Positions 16,068-24,552 of a DNA stretch of 55,949 nucleotides are shown one piece after another. Below the pieces are notes generated by a model. That model was not told the origin of the DNA. It made no database searches and was given only the letters and a program-made list of their open reading frames with translations. The position numbers were made by a program, and so were the translations under genes. How positions within the stretch are numbered: position 1 is the first letter of the stretch; each line of letters starts with the position of its first letter. The DNA comes from JAZDEL01 sp043820655. GTDB taxonomy: Archaea > Iainarchaeota > Iainarchaeia > Iainarchaeales > JAZDEL01. The stretch lies in NCBI GenBank assembly GCA_043820655.1, contig JBDRDO010000059.1, forward strand, positions 1 to 55,949, given 5' to 3'.

Positions 16068-16160
16068 ATGATGGAAAGCAGATTGGTAAGGTTTGTAGAG
16101 GCGTATAAAAGGCAGGAAAGAGGCAGGTATGGCACGCTTTACCGCCCACTGCCCTTTTAA
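16068..16160 (+). CDS. Possible 30-residue protein with strong SD
   Basis: ATG at 16068 reads MMESRLVRFVEAYKRQERGR and ten more residues ending RPLPF. The SD gaggtga is a full match to the archaeal 16S tail and sits six bases before the ATG, better than many real genes in this window. The peptide is basic with a possible amphipathic helix. It lies in the leader of the SSB gene, so it could be a small protein, a leader peptide, or chance. No family recognised. Confidence 0.35.
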   Translation: MMESRLVRFVEAYKRQERGRYGTLYRPLPF

Positions 16161-16197
16161 TTCTTTTGGAAGTGGGATATAAAAGGGTGATTTTGAC

Positions 16198-16488
16198 ATG
16201 AAAATTTCAGAACTTAGTGCACGCAGTGAAATACCTGAGCTTGTGGTTGAGGTGGTTTCCATGGGAGAAACAAGGGAATTTGCCAATGAGCGCGGAAGCG
16301 GAAAGGTGGCAAATGCCGCGGTAAAGGACAGCACAGGCGAGGTAAAAATGAGCCTTTGGAACGAGCAGATAGGCGAGGTCAAGGAAGGGGATAAGATAAA
16401 GATTGAGAACGGCTGGTGCTCGGAATTCAAGGGCGAACTGCAGGTCGGCACAGGCAAAAAGGGCACGATTACAGTTGTTAGCGAGTAG
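16198..16488 (+). CDS. ssb: Single-stranded DNA-binding protein, single OB fold
   Basis: A 96-residue OB-fold protein of the archaeal simple SSB type. Seen: the N-terminal helix region and strand VVEVVSMGETREF, the pattern VANAAVKDSTGEVKMSLWNE, then GDKIKIENGWCSEFKGELQV with the G-x-x-x-K-I-E-N-x-W and F-x-G-x-x-Q signatures shared with Sulfolobus SSB. It lacks the acidic C-terminal tail of that protein. SD gggtgatt precedes the ATG. A separate multi-OB RPA with a zinc finger is at 24553-25902, so the cell has two classes of ssDNA-binding protein. Confidence 0.85.
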   Translation: MKISELSARSEIPELVVEVVSMGETREFANERGSGKVANAAVKDSTGEVKMSLWNEQIGEVKEGDKIKIENGWCSEFKGELQVGTGKKGTITVVSE

Positions 16489-16734
16489 GATTGGCGGTTA
16501 AATTTCCGCCGCCTGCTGGCAGGCCTATTACGTCAATCAACGAAGGGAAGAAACCTTTTTAAATAAGTTAAGCCGTAATATATATGCCATTAAGTTATGG
16601 TGAGCAATAAAGGAAAATAAGCAAAGTTAGCGACCGCACTGTCCCCTGATTTTGAAATAGTTTGATTTCCAAAAAGGGAATTGACCTGTTTTCGGGGCAA
16701 GGGGCTGTAAAAAATATTAACGGAGGAGAAATAA
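16489..16734 (+). promoter_or_regulatory. 246-base intergenic: promoter and folded leader of the TRAM gene
   Basis: A TATA box tttttaaataag at 16556-16567 predicts a start near 16590 and a leader of about 145 bases. Within it gaaat-agtttg-atttc (around 16652-16670) forms a small hairpin inside a longer tccc...ggga pairing, and cctg...cgggg arms surround it. The SD ggaggag lies just before the ATG. No protein frame is convincing. The length suggests leader-based regulation or a small RNA. Confidence 0.35.
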
Positions 16735-17217
16735 ATGGCATATAGTAAATACAATACTGCACGCTTCCAGAGGGATATCCCTGTCAAGGAAGGGGAAATA
16801 TACGATGTTGAGATTGAGGGTGTCGGAGAGAAGGGAGACGGCATAGGCAAGGTAAAGGGCTATGTTGTTATTGTTCCCAACACCCAGAAGGGAGACAATG
16901 TTAAGGTAAGGGTTACTGCCGTAAGGGGCAGGGTCTCATTTGGAGAGGTTGTCGGAGACGGAGAGACGCCGGCAAAGAGTGCGGATGCCGGGTCTGAGGA
17001 AGGCGCCGAAACCGCGGATGCCGCAGAGGCGGAAGACACAGAGGCTGAGGAAGCCCCTGTAGAGGAAGAGGAAGCTGCAGAGGAAAAAGAAGCGGTTGCT
17101 GAGGAAGAGGAAACCGGGTCTGAGGATGAAAAATCCGAAGGCGAAGATGAGGTTAAGGAAGAAGGTAAAAAAAAGGATAAAAAAGAAGCCAAAGTTAAGG
17201 GCAAAAAGAAGAAGTAA
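16735..17217 (+). CDS. TRAM-domain RNA-binding protein with acidic tail
   Basis: Residues 14-72 form a TRAM domain: VKEGEIYDVEIEGVGEKGDG then IGKVKGYVVIVPNTQKGD and VKVRVTAVRGRVSFGEVV. Stand-alone TRAM proteins in archaea act as small RNA-binding proteins or RNA chaperones. Residues 75-160 are an extreme Glu/Ala tail that changes into a Lys block at the end, so the protein has an acidic then basic arm. Usual stand-alone TRAM proteins are about 65-75 residues. SD ggaggagaa before the ATG. Confidence 0.85.
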   Translation: MAYSKYNTARFQRDIPVKEGEIYDVEIEGVGEKGDGIGKVKGYVVIVPNTQKGDNVKVRVTAVRGRVSFGEVVGDGETPAKSADAGSEEGAETADAAEAEDTEAEEAPVEEEEAAEEKEAVAEEEETGSEDEKSEGEDEVKEEGKKKDKKEAKVKGKKKK

Positions 17218-17251
17218 TTGAATCTGGAAACTGAAAAAACGAGGTGTAAAA

Positions 17252-17413
17252 ATGGATCTAACCCCGGGAAAAGTAACAGAAGAGATGAGGCAGAGGCTGC
17301 TTGCGGAAGAGTTCGCATTGAGGAAGAAACAGCCCACGGCCTGGACAAAGACAAAGTACAGGCCTTATGCAAACTTCCGTACAAGGAAGGTTGAAGTAAC
17401 TTCAACAGCGTAA
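17252..17413 (+). CDS. Small basic protein, 53 residues
   Basis: ATG at 17252 with SD gaggtgt seven bases upstream. The protein starts MDLTPGKVTEEMRQRLLAEE, then has Arg/Lys-rich KKQPTAWTKTKYRPYANF and ends in RKVEVTSTA. It looks folded at the N-terminus (amphipathic helix) and nucleic-acid-binding at the C-terminus. It follows the TRAM gene by 34 bases and is closed by the terminator at 17454, so it is probably co-transcribed with it. Not recognised. Confidence 0.65.
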   Translation: MDLTPGKVTEEMRQRLLAEEFALRKKQPTAWTKTKYRPYANFRTRKVEVTSTA

Positions 17414-17453
17414 GGCAGTCTTTTTCTTTTATTTAAACTCAAATTTAGCAAAT

Positions 17454-17484
17454 CCCGCCTTCGGGCGGGCTATTTTAATTCTTT
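17454..17484 (+). terminator. UUCG hairpin terminator
   Basis: Six-pair stem cccgcc/ggcggg (17454-17459, 17464-17469) closed by the stable ttcg loop and followed by T-rich sequence. It ends the TRAM/small-protein unit; the SRP54 gene begins 58 bases later. Confidence 0.6.
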
Positions 17485-17541
17485 TTATTGTTAATTAACT
17501 ATGGCAAAATGCGGGCATAAGGCGTGCGGAAGGTATTGAAA

Positions 17542-18906
17542 ATGGGCCTTGGAGAGAAGCTGAGGGGTGCAATGGAAAAGCTCCGCAATTCAACGGAGCT
17601 GGATAAGGGCACGGTAAAGGAGATTGTCAAGGAGCTTCAGCGCGCGCTTATAAGTTCCGACGTTGAGGTTGCGCTTGTCCTCGGGCTCAGCAAAAAAATT
17701 GAGGCTGCCGCATTTAAGGATCTGCCCGCGGGAATTAATCGAAGGGAGCACGTAATTAAGGAAACCTATGATTTGCTTGCGGAACTGCTTGGTGGAGAGG
17801 ATGTCAAAATTCCGGAAAAGCCGGGGAAGATTTTGGTTGTTGGATTATTCGGTTCGGGGAAGACAACAAGCATAGGGAAGATTGCGAATTATTATTCAAA
17901 GCGCGGGGCGAAAGTGGGGGTTATTGCGGGGGACACATTCAGGCCAGCGGCTTATGAACAGCTGGAACAGGTTGCCAAAAAGGCAGGGGTTGATTTTTAC
18001 GGAGAGGGGGGGGAGAAGAACGCTGCAAAGGTTGTAAGGAACGGACTGAAGGAATTTGCAAAGCATGATTTGATTATTTCCGACTCGGCAGGAAGGAGCG
18101 GGCTTGATGCGGAACTGAAGAAGGAGATTAAGGAAATAGGCACTGCATTTAATGCAGGGCATGTCTGGCTTGTGCTTGCCGCTGACACTGGACAGCTTGC
18201 CAAGAGGCAGGCGGAGGCATTCCATAATGCTGTCGGGGTTAATGGAGTTGTGATAACAAGAATGGACGGCAGTGCGAAGGGCGGGGGGGCGTTAGCGGCG
18301 TGCAGCGCAACAAAGGCGCCAGTACTATTTTTAGGGACGGGGGAAAAGGTAAATGACATCGAGGAGTTTGAGGCTGAAAGATATCTTGGCAGGATAATGG
18401 GCTATGGGGATTTGAAGGCACTGCTTGAAAAGGCAAGGGAGGCAGGCGCTGGGGAAATGGACATTGAGGAACTGATGAAGGGCGAATTTACATTGACTGT
18501 TTTTTATGAGCAGTTGCGCGCCGCAAGGAAAATGGGGCCGATGGGCAAGGTTATGGAAATGATGGGACTTAATCAACAGCTGCCGCAGGAAATGCTGGAA
18601 GTGGGGGAGGAGAAGCTTGACGGGTTTAAGGTAATGATGGATTCAATGACAAGGGAGGAGAAGGACAATCCCGATGTGCTCAACAAATCAAGGATTGCAC
18701 GAGTTGCAAGGGGTTCGGGGAAATCTATTGAGGATGTAAGGGCGCTTATAAAGAATTACAAAAATATGAAGGCGATTTTCAAGAGGTTCAATAAGTTTGA
18801 TGAAAAGAAGCTCGAGAAGCAGGGTTTGCAGGGGCTTCTGAAGGGGCTTGGCGGAATAAAGGGCGTGCGCGGGCTCGGCGGAAAGAAGAAATTCAAGATA
18901 AGGTAA
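17542..18906 (+). CDS. srp54: Signal recognition particle protein SRP54
   Basis: GTPase subunit of SRP that binds signal sequences and 7S RNA. From the ATG at 17542 (MGLGEKLRGAMEKLRNSTEL): N-domain helices, G-domain with GLFGSGKTTSIGK (G1), DTFRPAAYEQLEQ (insertion box), DSAGRSGLDAEL (G3), TRMDGSAKGGGAL (G4) and GTGEKVNDIE (G5), then a Met-rich M-domain (MGPMGKVMEMMG) with the RNA-binding SRIARVARGSG. An in-frame GTG at 17524 would add six residues, but the SD gcggaaggt fits 17542. About 454 residues, normal for archaea. The A24 peptidase gene starts two bases after the stop. Confidence 0.96.
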   Translation: MGLGEKLRGAMEKLRNSTELDKGTVKEIVKELQRALISSDVEVALVLGLSKKIEAAAFKDLPAGINRREHVIKETYDLLAELLGGEDVKIPEKPGKILVVGLFGSGKTTSIGKIANYYSKRGAKVGVIAGDTFRPAAYEQLEQVAKKAGVDFYGEGGEKNAAKVVRNGLKEFAKHDLIISDSAGRSGLDAELKKEIKEIGTAFNAGHVWLVLAADTGQLAKRQAEAFHNAVGVNGVVITRMDGSAKGGGALAACSATKAPVLFLGTGEKVNDIEEFEAERYLGRIMGYGDLKALLEKAREAGAGEMDIEELMKGEFTLTVFYEQLRAARKMGPMGKVMEMMGLNQQLPQEMLEVGEEKLDGFKVMMDSMTREEKDNPDVLNKSRIARVARGSGKSIEDVRALIKNYKNMKAIFKRFNKFDEKKLEKQGLQGLLKGLGGIKGVRGLGGKKKFKIR

Positions 18907-18907
18907 G

Positions 18908-19768
18908 GTGCTTGATTTGGAACTGCTGCTTATACGGGGGGCTGCGGTGCTTATTGCCGCGGCGATTTCCGCATACACTGATTACAAAACAGGGCTTATT
19001 CCCGATAAGATAACGTATTCATTGATTGCACTTGGCGCGGTTCTGCTTATTTTTGATTTTAATTTTCAGGCAGTGCTTATTTCAGGCGCGGTGTTTGCGA
19101 TAGGATATGTCTTTTATTATGCGGGGAAGTTTGGCGGCGGGGATGTGAAGCTGTTCACCGGAATTGCACTGGTGCTGCCTGTGCTTGGCGGGCAGGTGTT
19201 TGTGATTACGGTTTTATTTGCGGCATCTGCATTTGCCGCGGTCTGGATGGGGGCATATTATGCAATAAAATATTTCAGAGGAGGGGGAGGCTTTAACGAG
19301 AACCGCAAAAGGATAATTCTTGCCTGCGCACTTGGGATTGTTGTGTCCGCACTGCTTGCGCTTTCCGCTTGGGGCGGGAGAATTTCACTGTTTGCAGCAA
19401 TGGCAATGGGCGTGCCTTTGCTTTTTGCATTGCTGTTTGTTGCGCTTGAGCGCGGGATAAGGAGGACGTGCTTCCTTGAGCGCGTTAATATTGGGGCGCT
19501 TGATGAGGATGATATAATTGCGATTGAATTTATGGGTGAGGGGCAGGCGGAAAAACTTGGCACAATGTTCAGGGCAGGACTTAAGGGAATAATTGATGAA
19601 AAGGCAAAGCGCGGGCTTGAGAAACTTGGAATTAAGGAGGTGCCTGTGTACAGGAATCTGCCGAGGTTCGGGCCGTTCATACTTGCGGGAGTTATTATTG
19701 CACTGCTTATGCCTGATCTGCTTTTCCTCATAGTTCCTGTCGGGGGCACAGCATATGCACTCGGCTGA
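18908..19768 (+). CDS. A24-family prepilin/preflagellin peptidase
   Basis: A 286-residue polytopic membrane protein with the two catalytic aspartates of the A24 family: AYTDYKTGLIPDKIT near residue 23 and the G-x-G-D motif in GKFGGGDVKLF near 78. Such enzymes (FlaK, PibD, EppA) cut class III signal peptides of archaellins and pilins; the product at 7863 is a candidate substrate. It has an insert of about 100 residues with soluble segments (around 200-250) before the last helices, seen in some EppA/FlaK-like enzymes. The start is a GTG directly after the SRP54 stop, so expression is tied to protein export. Confidence 0.85.
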   Translation: MLDLELLLIRGAAVLIAAAISAYTDYKTGLIPDKITYSLIALGAVLLIFDFNFQAVLISGAVFAIGYVFYYAGKFGGGDVKLFTGIALVLPVLGGQVFVITVLFAASAFAAVWMGAYYAIKYFRGGGGFNENRKRIILACALGIVVSALLALSAWGGRISLFAAMAMGVPLLFALLFVALERGIRRTCFLERVNIGALDEDDIIAIEFMGEGQAEKLGTMFRAGLKGIIDEKAKRGLEKLGIKEVPVYRNLPRFGPFILAGVIIALLMPDLLFLIVPVGGTAYALG

Positions 19769-19790
19769 TGTGGCGGGAAAAGGAGCGCGC

Positions 19791-20909
19791 ATGGAAACGC
19801 GCTTTATGGAGCGCGCACTCAAACTTGCGGAAAAGGGGCGGGGGAAGGTAAGCCCCAATCCAATAGTGGGGTGCGTTATTGCAAAGAAAGGCAGGGTTAT
19901 TGCCGAGGCAGGGCATGCAAAATACGGGGGCATGCATGCCGAGGCCGCTGCACTGAAAAAGGCGGGAAAGCGCGCAAAAGGCGCGGATATGTACGTTACG
20001 CTTGAGCCCTGCCCCCATTGGGGAAAGACTCCGCCATGCACGGAAGCCATAATAAAAGCGGGGATAAAGCGTGTTTTTGCGGCAATGAAAGACCCGAACC
20101 CGCGGGTAAAAGGGCGCGGCGTGAAGAAATTGCGTGCTTCAGGCGTGCCCACAGTGCTTGGAATATGCAAAAAAGAGGCTGAAATGCTTAATGACTTCTA
20201 CATAACATACATGCTCAAGAAACGGCCTTTTGTTATTATGAAAGTCGCAATGACCGCAGATGGGAAAATTACATGGGGCAATGGGAAAAGGAAAAATGTG
20301 AGCGGGAAAGAGGCAAAGGAATTTGTGCATAACCTTAGGGCGGATGTTGATGCTGTTGCTGTCGGAATTAATACTGTTATAAAGGACAACCCGCGGCTTA
20401 CCGCAAGGCTTGGGGAAAAACAGGGCGGGAATAAAAAGGCGGAGTGCAAAAAAGCAAAATGCAGAAATCCCTTGCGCATTGTGTTTGACAGTTCACTTAA
20501 AATTCCATTAAATGCGCGCATTCTGAAGGGAGTGAAAACTGCGGGAACGACAATAATCACTACAGGGAAATCAAAAAACAAAAAGAGAAAGGCAATTGAA
20601 ATTCAGAAACGCGGGGCGGGGGTTATTATCGTCAAGGCAGGGCAGGAGAGGGTTGATTTGCGCTCCGCACTTGCCGAGTTAGGGAAGGCGGGAATTTCAT
20701 CCCTGCTTCTGGAGGGGGGGAATAAAATTAACACAGCATTCCTGCGTGAGGGGCTTGCCGATAAAATTGCGTTTATTGTTTCGGCAAGGCGCGTTGGGAA
20801 GGGGCTTGACTGGGCGGATGCGCGAGTATTAGGGAAAATTAAAATTAGGGATTTGAAGGTTTCCGCGCTGGGGAATGATTTGCTTATTGAGGGCAGGCCT
20901 GAGGCTTGA
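19791..20909 (+). CDS. ribD: Bifunctional riboflavin biosynthesis protein RibD
   Basis: N-terminal deaminase: METRFMERALKLAEKG, SPNPIVGCVI, the zinc motif HAEAAAL and P-C-P-H-x-G-K-T-P-P-C. C-terminal reductase (about 150-370): RPFVIMKVAMTADGKITW, DAVAVGINTV, DNPRLTAR, and LLLEGGNKINTAFL. Together they convert the first pyrimidine intermediate of riboflavin synthesis to the ribitylamino form. Most archaea have only a stand-alone reductase and use the reverse order of steps, so the bifunctional bacterial-type enzyme suggests transfer. ATG 19791 is chosen; ATG 19755 overlaps the peptidase gene. The 3' end overlaps rtcA by 26 bases, convergent. Confidence 0.92.
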   Translation: METRFMERALKLAEKGRGKVSPNPIVGCVIAKKGRVIAEAGHAKYGGMHAEAAALKKAGKRAKGADMYVTLEPCPHWGKTPPCTEAIIKAGIKRVFAAMKDPNPRVKGRGVKKLRASGVPTVLGICKKEAEMLNDFYITYMLKKRPFVIMKVAMTADGKITWGNGKRKNVSGKEAKEFVHNLRADVDAVAVGINTVIKDNPRLTARLGEKQGGNKKAECKKAKCRNPLRIVFDSSLKIPLNARILKGVKTAGTTIITTGKSKNKKRKAIEIQKRGAGVIIVKAGQERVDLRSALAELGKAGISSLLLEGGNKINTAFLREGLADKIAFIVSARRVGKGLDWADARVLGKIKIRDLKVSALGNDLLIEGRPEA

Positions 20910-21972
20910 ATGCCACGCCATTCACTGAAATTTTCGCGGGTGCGTTTTCCTTTCCTTCAACTGAAAATTTAATTCCAAGAATTTTTTCGCAGACAGCAAT
21001 GTTTGTAAGGGTGTGCTGTGAAAGCGAGGTGCAGGCAATCTCACTCTTCCCTTTTGCAAGCGCCATGTAGGGGATTAATTGATCGGCAAGGTGCACATCA
21101 ACGGGCTGTTTTGCATTCAGTTCGCGCAGGAGATTTTGTGCGGCTTCCGTGCCGACCTTTGATGCGTGCTTTCCGCGCTCGCCAAGCGCGTTTGCCCCGA
21201 TTACTGCACCTGAGGAAAGGTGCGCAAAGAGGGAAATTCCGGAGCCTATTGTCGAGGATGCGCCCTTTGAAACCGCACTGCCTTCAAAATCCACATCAAT
21301 GCCGGCATCCAATAATTCTTTTTCCGCGGCACTTAACTGATTGCGCGCAATATCCTCAGGCAGGGATGCGCAGTGTGAAAATGCTGTAATGTGTGTCAGT
21401 TCGCCGGGCGCGACAAGGACAATCGGCCTGAGCGGGAATTTTGCCGGCTTTGAAATGAAATTTGCCTTGCCGTTCCCTTTGGGAAAGTAGCCGTGTGAAA
21501 TTAAATCCACTGAAAAGTTCGCCCCCATTTTTTTCAGCACAGGCAGAAGTACGTATTTTAGGTAGTGGACTGGCGGGCTCCATGCAACGTCCGTTCCCCC
21601 AATAATGCTTAACTTTGCACCGCGCACAAGCGTGGGGAATGCCGCAGCCTGCAGCACAAGGGAGACTGAGCCTGCCGTGCCTATGTTGAGGCGCAGGGTT
21701 TGCGGCTCTGCTGAAAGTGCGGAGGGCCGGAAGGTTAATTTGCCCGAGGCCTCGTAAGTGCCGTTTGTCTGCGCATGGCAGAGGCTAGAAACCGCACGAA
21801 TGGCAGTGAGATGCTGTTTCTTAAGCCCGGGCTTCGGGCGGGTTGAGCGGATTGATGTAAGGGAAACAGGCTTTCCCGTGAGCGCTGAGAGACCTACCGA
21901 GGTGCGCAAAACCTGCCCGCCGTTTGAGGCATCAATTTCAAGAAACTCCTGTTTTTCATCTGCATCAGGCAT
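20884..21972 (-). CDS. rtcA: RNA 3'-terminal phosphate cyclase
   Basis: A 362-residue RtcA: ATP-dependent conversion of RNA 3'-phosphate to 2',3'-cyclic phosphate through an enzyme-AMP. Seen: EIDASNGGQVLRTSVGLSAL at the start, R-S-x-R-P-K-P-G-L-K-x-Q-H, LNIGTAGSVSLVLQA, the signature GGTDVAWSPPVHYLKYV, HGYFPKGNG, and near the C-terminus VHLADQLIPYMALA with the catalytic His. Length fits the family. Divergent from the SDR gene; convergent overlap with ribD. Confidence 0.94.
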   Translation of the reverse strand: MPDADEKQEFLEIDASNGGQVLRTSVGLSALTGKPVSLTSIRSTRPKPGLKKQHLTAIRAVSSLCHAQTNGTYEASGKLTFRPSALSAEPQTLRLNIGTAGSVSLVLQAAAFPTLVRGAKLSIIGGTDVAWSPPVHYLKYVLLPVLKKMGANFSVDLISHGYFPKGNGKANFISKPAKFPLRPIVLVAPGELTHITAFSHCASLPEDIARNQLSAAEKELLDAGIDVDFEGSAVSKGASSTIGSGISLFAHLSSGAVIGANALGERGKHASKVGTEAAQNLLRELNAKQPVDVHLADQLIPYMALAKGKSEIACTSLSQHTLTNIAVCEKILGIKFSVEGKENAPAKISVNGVAFKPQACPQ

Positions 21973-22032
21973 AATGATACACTCGCTTCAAAACCCTTAA
22001 AAACTCCTATAACCTAAATCTAACGTGATGAA

Positions 22033-22950
22033 ATGAAGGTTGTTGTGACAGGCTCTGAAGGGTTTGTGGGAAAGGAACTTGCCAATGCACTGATAAGGCG
22101 CAGCCATCAGGTTGAAAGGTTTGATGTAAAGCTGGGGCATAACATACTGGATAAGGGCGCGGTGGAAAAGGCAGTGACGGGCGCTGACGCGGTTTACCAT
22201 CTCGCTGCGCAGCTGGATGAGGGCGCAAAGGATTTGTTTGAGGTTAATGTGCAGGGCACGAAGAATGTGCTTGAGGCATGTGAAAAGGCACGCGTAAAAC
22301 AGCTTATTTACCTCAGCACTGTCGGGGTAATGGGCAAATTAAAGCACGGGCAGTGCGCGGATGAAAATACGCCGATTAATCCCGAAACAAATTATGAAAA
22401 AAGCAAGGCCGATGCCGAGAAGGCTGCACAGGAATATCTGGAAAGCATTCCGCTTACAATTGTGCGGGCCGCCTTTGTAATAGGGCCAAGCGGTTTTTGG
22501 ACGGGAATAATAAAACAGGCGAAGCATAATTTTCCGCTGGTTGGGGAGGGAAAAAATAAGTGGCAGGTTATTTATTACAGGGATTTGGCTGATGCACTTG
22601 TGTTCCTGCTGGGAAAGGAGGATGCAATGGGGGAAATTTTCATAATTGCGGAGGATAAGGGCGTTACACTCAGGGAACTTTATATCGCACTTAGAAAAGA
22701 GCTTGGGGTTACGGAGGGGCTGAAGACAATCTCCCCACTGATGGCAAAGGCGGTTTCGTGGATTTATTTTACAGGTGCGACAATAACGCACAAGAAAACC
22801 GTTGTTATGCCCGCGCATATTGACAGGCTTGAAAGGGAGCGCTGTTACAGCACGAAGAAAATAAATGCGCTCGGCTGGCATGCAAAGACATCGACAATGC
22901 AGGCGGTTGCGGAAACTGTGAAGGCATTAGAGGGAAAAGATAAAAAATAG
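22033..22950 (+). CDS. NAD-dependent epimerase/dehydratase (extended SDR)
   Basis: A 305-residue extended short-chain dehydrogenase. Rossmann motif TGSEGFVG (residues 6-13), YHLAAQLDEG, the catalytic Ser in LIYLSTVGVMG and Y-E-K-S-K for the Tyr-x-x-x-Lys pair near residue 120, then TIVRAAFVIGPSG. It resembles sugar-nucleotide epimerases and 3-beta-HSD-like enzymes; substrate cannot be read. SD gtgatgaa lies at the ATG. It converges on the GGGP synthase gene. Confidence 0.85.
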   Translation: MKVVVTGSEGFVGKELANALIRRSHQVERFDVKLGHNILDKGAVEKAVTGADAVYHLAAQLDEGAKDLFEVNVQGTKNVLEACEKARVKQLIYLSTVGVMGKLKHGQCADENTPINPETNYEKSKADAEKAAQEYLESIPLTIVRAAFVIGPSGFWTGIIKQAKHNFPLVGEGKNKWQVIYYRDLADALVFLLGKEDAMGEIFIIAEDKGVTLRELYIALRKELGVTEGLKTISPLMAKAVSWIYFTGATITHKKTVVMPAHIDRLERERCYSTKKINALGWHAKTSTMQAVAETVKALEGKDKK

Positions 22951-22958
22951 GCGGCGAA

Positions 22959-23738
22959 TTACTTTCTTTCCTTTGCGCCCTTTTGTGCAGCGGAAACAAA
23001 CTTCCTTATTTTTTGCTCGGCTTTTGAAAGGTCCGAGGATGTGTTTTCAACCGCGGTTCCCACATGAATTATATCCGCGCCTGCCTTCATTGTTTTGTAT
23101 GCGTATTCGGGCGTCCTTACGCCGCCTGCAACTATAAGCGGAATGTCGATAAGCTTTTTTGTGTGCGCTATCATTTCAGGGGGCGCGGGCCGTAGTGCGC
23201 CGCCGCCTGATTCAAGAATCACTAATTTGGAGCCCATGTACTGCCCTGCAAGTGCCGTAATTGCCGCAAGGTAAGGCAGATTACGCGGCACGGGCTTTGC
23301 CCTGCCAACCCAGCCCACTGCCCTGCCTGGCTCAACTATAATGTATGATGTCGGCATAACCTCAAGACCCATCTGCTTTACAGTGAGGGATGATGCAATC
23401 TGCGCGCCTGTAATATAATAAGGGTCAAGGGAATTTAGCATTGACATGAAATATATTGCGTCCGCGCGCTCGCTTAAGGTTGCTATATTTCCGGGAAATA
23501 AAATTGCGGGAATCTTGCAGCATTCCTTTATTGAGAGCAAAGTTTTTGAGAGGAGTTCGCCCTGCGCACCCACGCTTCCCCCTACCGCAATTGCCGCGGC
23601 GCCCGAACGTTCCGCAATTTTCGCTATCTTTCCCGCGATTTCGGGGGTTTGATTTGGGGGGTCAATAACAACAAAAACCTGCCCGCGGCTGGCTTCGCAA
23701 TCCGCAAGTATCTGTTTGTACACCTTTCCCTCTTTCAT
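22959..23738 (-). CDS. Geranylgeranylglyceryl-phosphate synthase
   Basis: First committed enzyme of archaeal ether-lipid synthesis, joining geranylgeranyl-PP to glycerol-1-phosphate. Seen in this TIM-barrel protein: VFVVIDPPNQTP, AIAVGGSVGAQGELL, LFPGNIATLSERADAIYFMS, YIIVEPGRAVGWVG, LVILESGGGA and IVAGGVRTPEYA with the phosphate-binding loop. The start is taken as ATG 23738 (MKEGKVYKQILADCEA) because the TATA box ggtatataaaag (23767-23778, reverse strand) lies about 35 bases upstream; the longer frame starts above the promoter. The prenyl substrate enzyme is at 48843-49901. Confidence 0.93.
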   Translation of the reverse strand: MKEGKVYKQILADCEASRGQVFVVIDPPNQTPEIAGKIAKIAERSGAAAIAVGGSVGAQGELLSKTLLSIKECCKIPAILFPGNIATLSERADAIYFMSMLNSLDPYYITGAQIASSLTVKQMGLEVMPTSYIIVEPGRAVGWVGRAKPVPRNLPYLAAITALAGQYMGSKLVILESGGGALRPAPPEMIAHTKKLIDIPLIVAGGVRTPEYAYKTMKAGADIIHVGTAVENTSSDLSKAEQKIRKFVSAAQKGAKERK

Positions 23739-23815
23739 GAAAACCAAACAATTATGGGCGCGATTAGGTATATAAAAGTAACTATGGGGGGGAAAAAGCA
23801 AAATGCACGTGCATG

Positions 23816-24493
23816 CTAGCCCAGCATTGCAATTGCGTTTTCTATGTTTTCACGCTGTTTTCCGCGCAGTACATTGCCGTGCCCCGAAAGCAGGATTTCA
23901 AAATCAAGCGCACTGAGCTTTTCAAGGGAGGAACGCAATTCATTTGCCGCGCCCGATACAAGGTCATGCCTTCCCACTGCGCCCAAAAAAACAGTGTCCC
24001 CCGAAAAAAGGATTTTTGCCTTGCGCTCAAGGAAGCATACACTTCCCGCGGTGTGGCCGGGGGTGTGCAAAACTTCAAGAACTGATTTGCCTATTTTTAT
24101 TTTTTCTTCAGAGGATAACATGCACGTTATTTCAGGGAAATACGGGTCCTGAAAAAAGGAGGATGCGGTGAAGTGCGTGTCCTTTGCGTTTACGTATTCC
24201 GCATCCGCGGGGTGCATTGCAATCTCCGCATTGGGAAATGCAAAATCAGCGGAAATGTGGTCAGCATGCCCGTGGGTGTGGAGGATTAATGAAATATCCG
24301 CGGGCGCAATGGATGGGGCGAGTGCGGAAAGCGCGTGTTCAAGCACTGCTGCATTTTCATGCAGGCCTGTGTCAATGAGGGCGTGATGCGTTTTGTTTTC
24401 TCCGATAAGCAAATATGCATTTGAACTCCAGCCTTTGGCAAAAAGGGCATAAACTCCGGGGGAGATTTCCTCAAATTCGGGTTTTGCAGGCAT
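23816..24493 (-). CDS. MBL-fold metallohydrolase, glyoxalase II-like
   Basis: Metallo-beta-lactamase fold with H-T-H-G-H-A-D-H (two-metal site), a downstream HTPGHTAGS, FSGDTVFLGAVGRHDL and LLSGHGN giving the remaining His/Asp ligands. This set is the glyoxalase II-like hydrolase group; the true substrate is unclear. ATG 24493 (MPAKPEFEEISPGVYALFAK) matches the usual family start. A single A/T box at 24514-24524 would serve this gene as leaderless and the divergent RPA gene. Confidence 0.88.
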   Translation of the reverse strand: MPAKPEFEEISPGVYALFAKGWSSNAYLLIGENKTHHALIDTGLHENAAVLEHALSALAPSIAPADISLILHTHGHADHISADFAFPNAEIAMHPADAEYVNAKDTHFTASSFFQDPYFPEITCMLSSEEKIKIGKSVLEVLHTPGHTAGSVCFLERKAKILFSGDTVFLGAVGRHDLVSGAANELRSSLEKLSALDFEILLSGHGNVLRGKQRENIENAIAMLG

Positions 24494-24513
24494 ATGCAAT
24501 ATTTGGCGGCAAA

Positions 24514-24524
24514 CCAATAAAAAC
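24514..24524. promoter_or_regulatory. Bidirectional TATA box between MBL and RPA genes
   Basis: The string ccaataaaaac reads as a TATA-type box on either strand. Its centre is about 26 bases from the MBL ATG (24493) leftward and about 34 bases from the RPA ATG (24553) rightward, so one element could drive both genes with little or no leader. Spacing is seen; bidirectional use is inferred. Confidence 0.4.
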
Positions 24525-24552
24525 AATTCCGAACCTAATAGTTCCGATATGT

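Noticed and set aside
16590..16720. C/D box sRNA in the TRAM gene leader
   Set aside because: A CTGA box is present but no convincing C box or C'/D' pair at the right spacing.
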